Assembly: GCA_910579645.1 (NCBI GenBank)
Contig: CAJTVK010000010.1
Location: forward strand, 19,051 to 50,736
Direction of reading: 5' to 3'
Source: an uncultured Lachnospiraceae bacterium
GTDB taxonomy: Bacteria; Bacillota; Clostridia; Lachnospirales; Lachnospiraceae
Length of the DNA: 31,686 bases
Positions 7,938 to 14,740 of the stretch are shown here, piece by piece (position 1 is the stretch's first letter; each line of letters opens with the position of its first letter). The notes beneath the pieces were generated by a model. It saw nothing but the letters and a program-made list of their open reading frames with translations, made no database searches and was not told the origin of the DNA. The translations under genes were made by a program, and so were the position numbers.

Positions 7938-8703
7938 GATTTTTCTTTCCCTTCCTTGCGGAATGGACGGCAATGTCAATCAGGATCAGCACTGCTGCCG
8001 CAGCCACATTCCCAAAGCCATTGGACATAAAATCTGCCGCATAGTCTTCCAGGCCACGGTAATACCCGCATATGACATTGGTCAGGAAATTTCCCGGAAC
8101 CGCCAAACAGGTAAGCACCACTAACGATGTCAGAATGCTTGTCCGGAACTTTACCCGTACCAGTACCACAAACCAGACAATAACGGACCATAAAACCGCC
8201 ACCGGCATGCCGATTTTCCAAAACCATATACCGCCGATTCCCATCTGATAATAAACCACAAGCTGGATGACCCCCAACAGGAAAAATACACAGCCGTCCA
8301 ACGCCGTCAGCATTTTCAGAATCCGGTGCCCCGAACCGCTTACTGCAAGATACAGCGGGAAATACCCGGTAAAGATACTTGCCGCCACAATATAGAACCA
8401 AGAAAGCCGTCTCTCCGTCACCAGATTTACGATAAAGCAGGTCACAATGGCAATGACGGCTGCCCCGCCCATGACCCAGTAAAACAGGCTTAACTTGGAT
8501 TTTTTCAGGAATTTCTTAAACTCCCTGATTTCCGGAGCCGTTTCCGCCTGTACCGGCTGCCGCATTTGTGACAGTACTTTCCCGCACTCTTCGCACCCGC
8601 TGATATGTTCTTCAATCAATGCATTCGATATGTCGCTCGTCATATGGTCGATGTACATAGGAAGCAAATCCCTCACCGTATCACACTCTAACCGTTGTCC
8701 CAT
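7927..8703 (-). CDS. Zinc-finger (zf-HC2-like) anti-sigma factor with polytopic membrane domain
   Basis: Predicted 258-aa membrane protein. The N-terminal ~45 residues form a zf-HC2-type anti-sigma motif (CDTVRDLLPMYID, then EEHISGCEEC with H33, C37 and C40). A basic stretch (FLKKSKLS) precedes about six membrane helices (about 75-250). The N-terminal domain is expected to hold the ECF sigma factor at the membrane and free it on a signal. The gene overlaps the sigma gene by 16 bp, so the two are translationally coupled. The signal sensed by the membrane part is unknown. Confidence 0.85.
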   Translation of the reverse strand: MGQRLECDTVRDLLPMYIDHMTSDISNALIEEHISGCEECGKVLSQMRQPVQAETAPEIREFKKFLKKSKLSLFYWVMGGAAVIAIVTCFIVNLVTERRLSWFYIVAASIFTGYFPLYLAVSGSGHRILKMLTALDGCVFFLLGVIQLVVYYQMGIGGIWFWKIGMPVAVLWSVIVWFVVLVRVKFRTSILTSLVVLTCLAVPGNFLTNVICGYYRGLEDYAADFMSNGFGNVAAAAVLILIDIAVHSARKGKKNHGE

Positions 8704-9191
8704 TCTTCTCTTCCTTTCATCAATTTCTGTTTGCCTCTGTAAAAAGTGACTCTTGCCCAGTTCTCCGTTTTTCCCATAATGCTTCCGATTTCCGCAAAGC
8801 TAAGTTCACCGGCCAGCCTAAGATACATGACTTCCCTTGTGGTGTCCTCCAAGTGGTGCAGCATCCGGAACACTTCCACTTTTTCCACGTTCAGCAGATA
8901 GTCGTTCTCGATATGCCCGAAAGCCGGAAATTCTTCCGTGACTTCCGATAACGGAACCTCCTTCCGCTTTCGCCGCTCCAATTCTTTATACCAAAGCCTT
9001 TTCCCTATCTGGCAAAGCCAAACCGATACTTTGCACTCCCCCCGGAACCTGTCAATCCCCTTCATTGCCTGGTAAAAAGTCTCCTGAGTCAATTCTTCCG
9101 CCAAATCTGCACTATGGGTTAAGCAGAACAGGTATTTATAGACCGCATTCACGTTCTTTTCATACATTTCCTCTGCTTTCTGCTTATCCAC
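8688..9191 (-). CDS. ECF-type RNA polymerase sigma factor
   Basis: Predicted 167-aa ECF (group 4) sigma factor. Region 2 is at about 5-75 (VYKYLFCLTHSADLAEELTQ, then RGECKVSVWLCQIGKRLWY). Region 4 is at about 108-160 (TREVMYLRLAGELSFAEIG). Region 3 is absent, as usual for ECF factors. The start is GTG at 9191, set by an excellent AGGAGGTG five bases upstream. It heads a three-gene operon with its anti-sigma factor and a 62-aa protein. A self-regulated promoter is likely, but I could not identify its -35/-10 elements with confidence. Confidence 0.92.
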   Translation of the reverse strand: MDKQKAEEMYEKNVNAVYKYLFCLTHSADLAEELTQETFYQAMKGIDRFRGECKVSVWLCQIGKRLWYKELERRKRKEVPLSEVTEEFPAFGHIENDYLLNVEKVEVFRMLHHLEDTTREVMYLRLAGELSFAEIGSIMGKTENWARVTFYRGKQKLMKGREEWDNG

Positions 9192-9272
9192 TTTTTCACC
9201 TCCTCATAAGATAAGTGCAGGCAAACAGCAATTCGTTACAAAAGAAAAATAACGACATGACGCCTTTCCGCA

Positions 9273-9560
9273 TCATTCCTCCCTTTCTTTATTATCCCCC
9301 TTTGGCACAATCCTTATTTCCACTTCCGCCCCCAGGCATTCCGCATAACGCATCAGCACATCAACGGTAGGCGTAAACTTTTTTCCCTCCACCCTGGCCA
9401 CATTCGCCCTTTTCATCCCCGTGGCATCCGCAATATCCTGCTGTGTCATATGCTTCGCCTTACGCAACGCCACCAGTTCGTCCACAGCTTTATTGCATAC
9501 GGACTTCGTCCTTGTCTCCACCACTATCTCCGCATGCTCTGAATGATAAGTATAGTCCAT
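9273..9560 (-). CDS. XRE-family HTH protein, HigA-like, no toxin partner seen
   Basis: Predicted 95-aa DNA-binding protein. The helix-turn-helix spans about 30-80 (LVALRKAKHMTQQDIADATG, then ANVARVEGKKFTPTVDVL). It ends with the strand VEIRIVP typical of HigA-type antitoxins and related regulators. An AAAGGAGC site precedes the start. No HigB/RelE-like toxin lies on either side: trmL is upstream and the sigma operon downstream. It is therefore either a solitary regulator or an antitoxin left without its toxin. Confidence 0.85.
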   Translation of the reverse strand: MDYTYHSEHAEIVVETRTKSVCNKAVDELVALRKAKHMTQQDIADATGMKRANVARVEGKKFTPTVDVLMRYAECLGAEVEIRIVPKGDNKEREE

Positions 9561-9596
9561 GCCATATGCTCCTTTTACATTATTTCTCAGTCTCCT

Positions 9597-10091
9597 TTAC
9601 CTTTTCCACTGAAGCCGGTGCAGATTGCCTTCCGGCTGCAGCATCCCAAAACCATTCTGCCGCAATGCCTCATACAGCACAATTGCCACCGAATTGGACA
9701 GATTCAGAGAACGTATATTTTCCAGCATAGGTATCCGAATGCAAGTCTCCTCATATTCCACCAGAATCTCCTCCGGTATGCCTGCGCTTTCCTTTCCGAA
9801 CATAATATAATCGTCCTTTCCGAACTCTGCTTCCGAATATACATGCTTTGCCTTAGTAGTGGCCATCCAAATTTTGGCTCCTTGGTTCTTATCCAAAAAT
9901 TCTTTAAAATTCACATAACGTCTCACTTCCAGATGTTCCCAATAATCCATTCCTGCACGCCGGATTTCTTTTTCATTCAGCCGAAATCCCAACGGTTCTA
10001 TCAAATGCAGCGTTGCGCCCGCCGCCACGCAAGTCCTCCCGATATTCCCCGTATTTGCCGGTATCTCCGGCTGATACAGCACAATATGCAT
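9597..10091 (-). CDS. trmL: tRNA (cytidine(34)-2'-O)-methyltransferase TrmL
   Basis: Predicted 164-aa SPOUT methyltransferase that 2'-O-methylates the wobble base (C34, or cmnm5U34) of tRNA-Leu using S-adenosylmethionine. TrmL-specific segments are present: N-terminal VLYQPEIPANTGNIGRTC, the central FGKESAGIPEE, and the C-terminal knot IPMLENIRSLNLSNSVAIVL. Length matches the family (about 155-165 aa, SPOUT domain only). The start at 10091 follows GGAGG by six bases; the longer frame to 10121 begins in a region without a ribosome site. Confidence 0.95.
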   Translation of the reverse strand: MHIVLYQPEIPANTGNIGRTCVAAGATLHLIEPLGFRLNEKEIRRAGMDYWEHLEVRRYVNFKEFLDKNQGAKIWMATTKAKHVYSEAEFGKDDYIMFGKESAGIPEEILVEYEETCIRIPMLENIRSLNLSNSVAIVLYEALRQNGFGMLQPEGNLHRLQWKR

Positions 10092-10175
10092 AACCGTCCT
10101 CCCACCTACCTTTATCCACAATCTTAATTTTCTTTAAAATATTTCCGAACCCGCTATCTCTTTTCCGCATTCCCT

Positions 10176-10204
10176 TGTATACTGATATTCAGATTATTAT
10201 CGAA
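10176..10204 (-). promoter_or_regulatory. Putative trmL promoter
   Basis: Minus strand TTCGAT (10204-10199), 17-bp spacer, TATACA (10181-10176), about 85 bp before trmL. An overlapping TTGTAT-N17-TATCGA (10175-10203) faces the SIMPL gene. An inverted repeat TTGCAC-N11-GTGCAA lies at 10213-10235. Confidence 0.35.
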
Positions 10205-10303
10205 ATTTTGCCTTGCACTGGCACGAACCGTGCAAAGCAGAACTACAATTTCTGTCTGGACGGAGCACCAGAGGCTCTGAACGGATTACAAAGGGAGGAT
10301 TAT

Positions 10304-11176
10304 ATGAAAAATATTCAGAAACGTTTAAAAGCAGGATATCTTCTTTTCAATGCCGCGGTATTCGCCGCCGTTTCCTTCATGGGCTGCGGAACCGCAGCAC
10401 CACCGGAAACAGCCGCCGCTGCGCCCGTTTCCGTGGATGCAGCCGCCAATGCCCCGGACAGCCAGGAACAGGCAGCCGGTACGGCCCCTGTCCCTTCTTT
10501 CACTGTCAGCCCTCTGAATAATGCATCCAATACCATTACGGTAAACAGCAGCGAAAAAGTCAGCGTCATCCCGGACATTGCCGAAGTGGTCTACGCCGTA
10601 CGCACCGAAGCGAAAGAAGCCTCCGCATGCCAGCAGAAAAACACGGAGGATATAAACCAAGTCATCAGCCTGCTGAAAAACCTAGGCGTTGCCGAGAGTT
10701 CCATACAGACCACCGACTATTTCATGCATCCCATTTACAATTACAGCAATAACACACAACGGATTACCGGTTATGAAGCAACCTCCACGCTGACGGTTTC
10801 CGGCCTGCCTATCGACTCCTTAGGAACTATCCTGACAGAGTCGGTAAATGCCGGAATCAACAACATCCAATCCGTAACTTACCAGTCCGGCAGATATGAC
10901 GAAGCTTATGCGGAAGCCTTGCGGTTAGCAGTCACCTCCGCAAAAGCAAAAGCCGATGCCTTGGCCGAAGCCGGCGGATGCACGGTAGGAAGCATAGCCT
11001 CTATCCGCGAAAACAGCAATTACGGGGAAGCCCGTTATACGGATTATGCCCTTGCCGGCCAGATACGAAGCTACGGCGCCGCTCAGAAAGAAATGGCACT
11101 GGAAGACAGCGCCGCCATTATGCCCGGCGACTTAGCCGTTGACGTAAATATCACGGTAGAATATTTTATTCAGTAA
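10304..11176 (+). CDS. SIMPL-domain (DUF541) lipoprotein
   Basis: Predicted 290-aa exported protein. The N-terminus has a basic start, a hydrophobic stretch and a probable lipobox SFMGC (C28; Met at -2 is unusual). A low-complexity Ala/Pro/Ser linker (about 30-75) follows, then one SIMPL domain (about 80-290): TITVNSSEKVSVIPDIAEVV, TTDYFMHPIYNY, AYAEALRLAVTSAKAKADAL and a final VDVNITVEYF strand. SIMPL proteins are surface or periplasmic and their biochemical role is poorly defined. The start is set by GGGAGG six bases upstream; an in-frame ATG at 10175 lies in the promoter region. Its end overlaps the convergent GDPD gene by 11 bp. Confidence 0.88.
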   Translation: MKNIQKRLKAGYLLFNAAVFAAVSFMGCGTAAPPETAAAAPVSVDAAANAPDSQEQAAGTAPVPSFTVSPLNNASNTITVNSSEKVSVIPDIAEVVYAVRTEAKEASACQQKNTEDINQVISLLKNLGVAESSIQTTDYFMHPIYNYSNNTQRITGYEATSTLTVSGLPIDSLGTILTESVNAGINNIQSVTYQSGRYDEAYAEALRLAVTSAKAKADALAEAGGCTVGSIASIRENSNYGEARYTDYALAGQIRSYGAAQKEMALEDSAAIMPGDLAVDVNITVEYFIQ

Positions 11177-11906
11177 CTGCCGGCTCCCGCAATACTTCCG
11201 CGGCTATATCCGGGTAGTTCGTGATACAAGCGTCTGCCCCTGCTTTCCCCAGCCTGCCGATATATTCCCTTTCGTTCACGGTCCACACATGCACTGCAAG
11301 CCCGTTTCTCCTGCACCTTTCCAGCAGCCCTTCGTCCTGCATATGGTAAAGGGCAGGATGAAGAGCCTGCACTCCGTACCTTTTCGCATAGTCTGCCACA
11401 TCCGCAATAATATCCCCAATGAGAAACCCTGTCTTCATCTCCGGGCATATTTTTTTCACTTTCAGCACCGACTCATGATTAAAGGAGGAACACCAGATAC
11501 GCTCTGTCATATTCATATCCCGTACAAGCTTTACGACCTTCTCTTCCAATCCGGGATAAAAGAAAATCCCGGTCTTGCATTCAATATTCACTTCCAGGCC
11601 GGTGGGCTTCAGTTCTTCCAGCACCTGTGCCAACGTAGGAATACGCACCGTCCCGTAACCCGGCATGGAGCCGCTCACATCCAAAGCCCGCAGTTCCTCA
11701 TATGTGTAGTCTTTCACATATCCCTTTCCGTCGCTGACGCGGTTCACCGTTTCGTCATGAATCACCACCAACTCACCGTCTTTTGACATCTGCACATCCA
11801 GTTCCACTCCGTCGGCTTTCATTTCCGCCGCTTTCCGGAATGCTTCCAATGTATTTTCCGGCACATAACCGGAGGCTCCCCTATGCGCCCATATCTTTGT
11901 CCTCAT
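11166..11906 (-). CDS. Glycerophosphodiester phosphodiesterase
   Basis: Predicted 246-aa cytoplasmic GDPD (TIM barrel) that splits glycerophosphodiesters into glycerol-3-phosphate and an alcohol. Catalytic and metal-site residues are visible: H8-R9 (WAHRGASGY), E17-N18-T19 (PENTL), E35 and D37 (GVELDVQ), H50 (VVIHDETV), and the later IECKTG and VHVWTVNE strands. No signal peptide is present, which suggests an intracellular role. Start 11906 follows GGAGGGG. It is the last gene of the operon with the aminotransferase (28 bp upstream). The reason for linkage to amino-acid metabolism is not clear. Confidence 0.93.
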   Translation of the reverse strand: MRTKIWAHRGASGYVPENTLEAFRKAAEMKADGVELDVQMSKDGELVVIHDETVNRVSDGKGYVKDYTYEELRALDVSGSMPGYGTVRIPTLAQVLEELKPTGLEVNIECKTGIFFYPGLEEKVVKLVRDMNMTERIWCSSFNHESVLKVKKICPEMKTGFLIGDIIADVADYAKRYGVQALHPALYHMQDEGLLERCRRNGLAVHVWTVNEREYIGRLGKAGADACITNYPDIAAEVLREPAVTE

Positions 11907-11934
11907 GGTTTCCCCTCCTTCCGCACCATGCCTT

Positions 11935-13110
11935 CTAAACTCCTTTCTGACTGCGCAGCCTCTCCACAAAAGCTTTCAGTTTTCCGATTGCAAGCTTCAG
12001 ATTTTCCAAGGAATAAGCATAAGAAATGCGGACAAAACCTTCCCCGCAGTCCCCGAAAGCCGTCCCCGGAACCACTGCCACCTTTTCCTCCCGCAGGAAC
12101 CGGTCCGCAAATTCCTCACTGGTCATGCCAAATTCCTTAATACAAGGGAAAACATAAAAAGCGCCGAAGGGCTCAAAGCACTCCAGCCCCATTTCCTTAA
12201 ACATATACAGCAGATAGCGTCTTCTCTGATTGTAGGCCTCACGCATCTGCTTCACATCCTCATCCCCGTTTTTCAAAGCCTCCACTGCCGCATACTGACT
12301 GGTAGTAGGGGCACACATAATGGCAAACTGATGAATTTTCAGCATCTGCTCCATGATTGCCTTGGGCCCGCAGGCATATCCAAGCCTCCAGCCGGTCATT
12401 GCATAAGCTTTGGAAAACCCGTTAATCAGAACCGTCCTTTCCCGCATTCCCGGAAGGGACGCAATGGATACATGTTCTCTGCCGTATGTCAGTTCCGCAT
12501 ATATTTCATCGGAGATGACAAATAAATCCTTCTCTGCTATCACTTCGGCAATTTTCTCCAAATCCTCCCGTTCCATAATGGCTCCTGTGGGATTGTTGGG
12601 GAATGGCAGGATTAAAACCTTTGTCTTATCCGTCACTGCGTCCAATACTTCCTGCGCAGTCAGCCGGAATTCGTTTTCTGCCTTTAATTCAATAATGACC
12701 GGCACTGCATTGGCCAAAATTGCGCAAGGCTCATAAGAAACGTAGCTGGGCTGCGGAATCAGCACTTCCTCCCCTGCATTAATCATGGCACGCAGTGCAA
12801 TATCAATAGCTTCCGACCCGCCCACGGTCACTATGACTTCATGGCCGCTGTCATATTCAATGCCCTGCGTACGTTTTATGTAATTGCATATTTCCGTCTT
12901 CAGTTCTTTCAGCCCTGCATTGGACGTATAAAAAGTGCGCCCTTTCTCCAACGAATAAATCCCCTCGTCACGGATATGCCAAGGAGTGTCAAAATCCGGC
13001 TCGCCCACGCCAAGAGAAATGGCATCCTCCATCTCACTTACGATGTCAAAGAACTTTCGGATGCCGGAGGGCTTTATATCTACTACCTTATCAGCTAATG
13101 GATTTCTCAT
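11935..13110 (-). CDS. PLP-dependent class I/II aminotransferase
   Basis: Predicted 391-aa fold-type I aminotransferase related to aspartate/aromatic aminotransferases. PLP-site residues are present: N173 in LPFPNNPTGA, D201 and Y204 in VISDEIYAE, the Schiff-base lysine K234 in INGFSKAYAMTGWRLGY, and the substrate-binding Arg in GFVRISYA. Start codon and Lrp stop overlap as ATGA, so translation is coupled to the upstream Lrp-type regulator. That pairing points to amino-acid metabolism. The exact substrate (Asp, Ala, aromatic or other) cannot be called from sequence alone. Confidence 0.93.
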   Translation of the reverse strand: MRNPLADKVVDIKPSGIRKFFDIVSEMEDAISLGVGEPDFDTPWHIRDEGIYSLEKGRTFYTSNAGLKELKTEICNYIKRTQGIEYDSGHEVIVTVGGSEAIDIALRAMINAGEEVLIPQPSYVSYEPCAILANAVPVIIELKAENEFRLTAQEVLDAVTDKTKVLILPFPNNPTGAIMEREDLEKIAEVIAEKDLFVISDEIYAELTYGREHVSIASLPGMRERTVLINGFSKAYAMTGWRLGYACGPKAIMEQMLKIHQFAIMCAPTTSQYAAVEALKNGDEDVKQMREAYNQRRRYLLYMFKEMGLECFEPFGAFYVFPCIKEFGMTSEEFADRFLREEKVAVVPGTAFGDCGEGFVRISYAYSLENLKLAIGKLKAFVERLRSQKGV

Positions 13111-13589
13111 GGTGTGATTTTCTCCCTTTCATCTTCATATTTTTTAGCCAGTATAGTTCCGTGATCCTTATATTTTTTCAATATAAAATGGGTTGCCGTA
13201 CTGAGCACCGTCTCCAGCGTGGAAAGCTTGTCGGACACAAAAGTAGACACTTCTTTCAGCGATTTCCCTTCCAAAGTTACCAACAGGTCATAACCGCCGG
13301 AAATCAGATAAACACTGTTCACTTCCGGATACTTATAAATCCGCTCCGCTATATTGTCAAATCCCTGCCCGCGCTGCGGCGTCACCCGCACCTCAATCAG
13401 CGCCGTCACTTTTTCAATGGCAGTCTTCTCCCAGTCAATCATCGTATGATAACCGCATATGATGCCTTCCTTCTCCATAGCCTCCAGTTCATTCACAATG
13501 TCTATTTCCTGTGCACCGAGTATCACCGCCAGTTCCTTTAAGTCAATGCGGCTGTTCCTTTCTATAATAGATAAAATCTGCTCTCTCAT
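13107..13589 (-). CDS. Lrp/AsnC-family transcriptional regulator
   Basis: Predicted 160-aa regulator with an N-terminal helix-turn-helix (about 2-55; IDLKELAVILGAQEIDIVNE) and a C-terminal RAM (ligand/oligomer) domain (about 65-145; VTALIEVRVTPQ, VNSVYLISGGYDLLVTLEG). The start at 13589 follows GGAGG eight bases upstream; a second ATG at 13604 is less well placed. It is coupled by a 4-bp overlap to the aminotransferase gene and follows the AIR-synthase-like gene by 15 bp. It may control its own operon in response to an amino acid; this is inference. Confidence 0.93.
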   Translation of the reverse strand: MREQILSIIERNSRIDLKELAVILGAQEIDIVNELEAMEKEGIICGYHTMIDWEKTAIEKVTALIEVRVTPQRGQGFDNIAERIYKYPEVNSVYLISGGYDLLVTLEGKSLKEVSTFVSDKLSTLETVLSTATHFILKKYKDHGTILAKKYEDEREKITP

Positions 13590-13604
13590 ATCTTTTTCCT
13601 CCAT

Positions 13605-14591
13605 TCATCTGATTATCTTATATAACTCATCCGGCTTCGGCAATTCCAAAAAGCGGCGTTCCTCTCCGTTGATAACTATTCTGTCATTCCCATCGGTAGT
13701 TTTCCCAATCACCGCCGCAGGGACGGAAGCCTCTTCCAATGCCCGCACCAGACCATGCCCGTTATCCGCTGCCATCAGCAGGCATCCCCCCGCCATCAGC
13801 AGATAAGGGTTCAGCCCGAAAAATTCACATATCTCCACGGTTTCCTGCTTTACCAAAATCCTTTTCCAATCAATTTCCAGTCCAACGCCTGCCCCTTCCG
13901 CCATTTCCCATAGAGCGCCGAAAATTCCGCCCTCCGATACGGCATGCATGGCGCAAACGCCGGACTTAACGGCGGTGGCGGCCTCCGGCACAATCGAAAG
14001 AAAACGGTCGAATTCTTTTGCTTCCTCAATGAAGCGGAACGGATATTTCGTTAAAAGTTCTTTTTCCTTTTCTCTGGCCAAAACGGCGGTACCCTCCAGC
14101 CCTGCCCATTTACTCATGACAATATCCTGCCCGGGTTTTACCTCCTTCACGGAAAAAAAGCCCTTTCCTGCGGATTTCCCGATGCCCGATACCGTAAAGA
14201 CCGGATGGTTTACCGCTTCCGTAACCCTGATTCCGTCCCCGGCTGCCTGTATGCCCAAACCGGCACAGGCCGCTTCCGTCTGCGCCGTCCATTCCTTTAT
14301 CTGCCCTTCTTCGGTATTTTCCGGCAAAAGCATGGAAAATATAATAGCCGCCGGCTCTGCCCCGGAAGCCGCTATGGCATTTACCGCGCCATATACCGCG
14401 TATTTAGCCGCGTATGCCCCGCTCCATATGACAGGCTGCACGGAAACGGACAGCAGACTGTCCTGTTCACAAGAAAAAACGGCGCAGTTTTCCCCTATCC
14501 CTGCGCCGGCTAAAACCTCATCTCTCTTTGTTTTTATTTGATTCCGTACGGAACGTTTCCATACATTCTCCGTCAGCTTACCCGTTTTCAT
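13605..14591 (-). CDS. AIR-synthase-related (PurM/HypE fold) protein
   Basis: Predicted 328-aa protein of the AIR-synthase/HypE superfamily, an ATP-binding fold found in PurM, PurL, SelD, ThiL and HypE. Segments fitting the family are AAKYAVYGAVNAIAASGAEP (N-terminal dimer domain), GQDIVMSKWAGLEGTAVLA (HypE-like), and AMHAVSEGGIFGALWEMAEG. No hydrogenase, selenium or thiamine genes are near, so a HypE or ThiL role is not supported. It is the first gene of an operon with an Lrp regulator and an aminotransferase. Start 14591 is preferred because conservation seems to begin at MKTGKLTENVW; ATG at 14621 is an alternative with GGGA upstream. Confidence 0.8.
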   Translation of the reverse strand: MKTGKLTENVWKRSVRNQIKTKRDEVLAGAGIGENCAVFSCEQDSLLSVSVQPVIWSGAYAAKYAVYGAVNAIAASGAEPAAIIFSMLLPENTEEGQIKEWTAQTEAACAGLGIQAAGDGIRVTEAVNHPVFTVSGIGKSAGKGFFSVKEVKPGQDIVMSKWAGLEGTAVLAREKEKELLTKYPFRFIEEAKEFDRFLSIVPEAATAVKSGVCAMHAVSEGGIFGALWEMAEGAGVGLEIDWKRILVKQETVEICEFFGLNPYLLMAGGCLLMAADNGHGLVRALEEASVPAAVIGKTTDGNDRIVINGEERRFLELPKPDELYKIIR

Positions 14592-14660
14592 TTTGTTTCC
14601 GCTTCCTGCATATCCTTCCATATATTCCCGCGGATGCCCGTCCTTCCGCCGGACGGCACT

Positions 14661-14740
14661 TCCGGCATTGCTTTTAGCTTTCCGGCACTGCTTTTAGCTT
14701 TCCGACATTGCCTTTAATTTTCAGGCATTGTCTCTAGCCT
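14661..14740. repeat. Four-copy 20-bp tandem repeat across the VanW stop codon
   Basis: Four exact-length 20-bp units start at 14661, 14681, 14701 and 14721 (consensus TCCGGCATTGCTTTTAGCTT), increasingly diverged to the right. The last unit overlaps the stop codon and final residues of the VanW protein (CDS end 14734). This fills most of the gap between VanW and the AIR-synthase operon. Confidence 0.85.
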
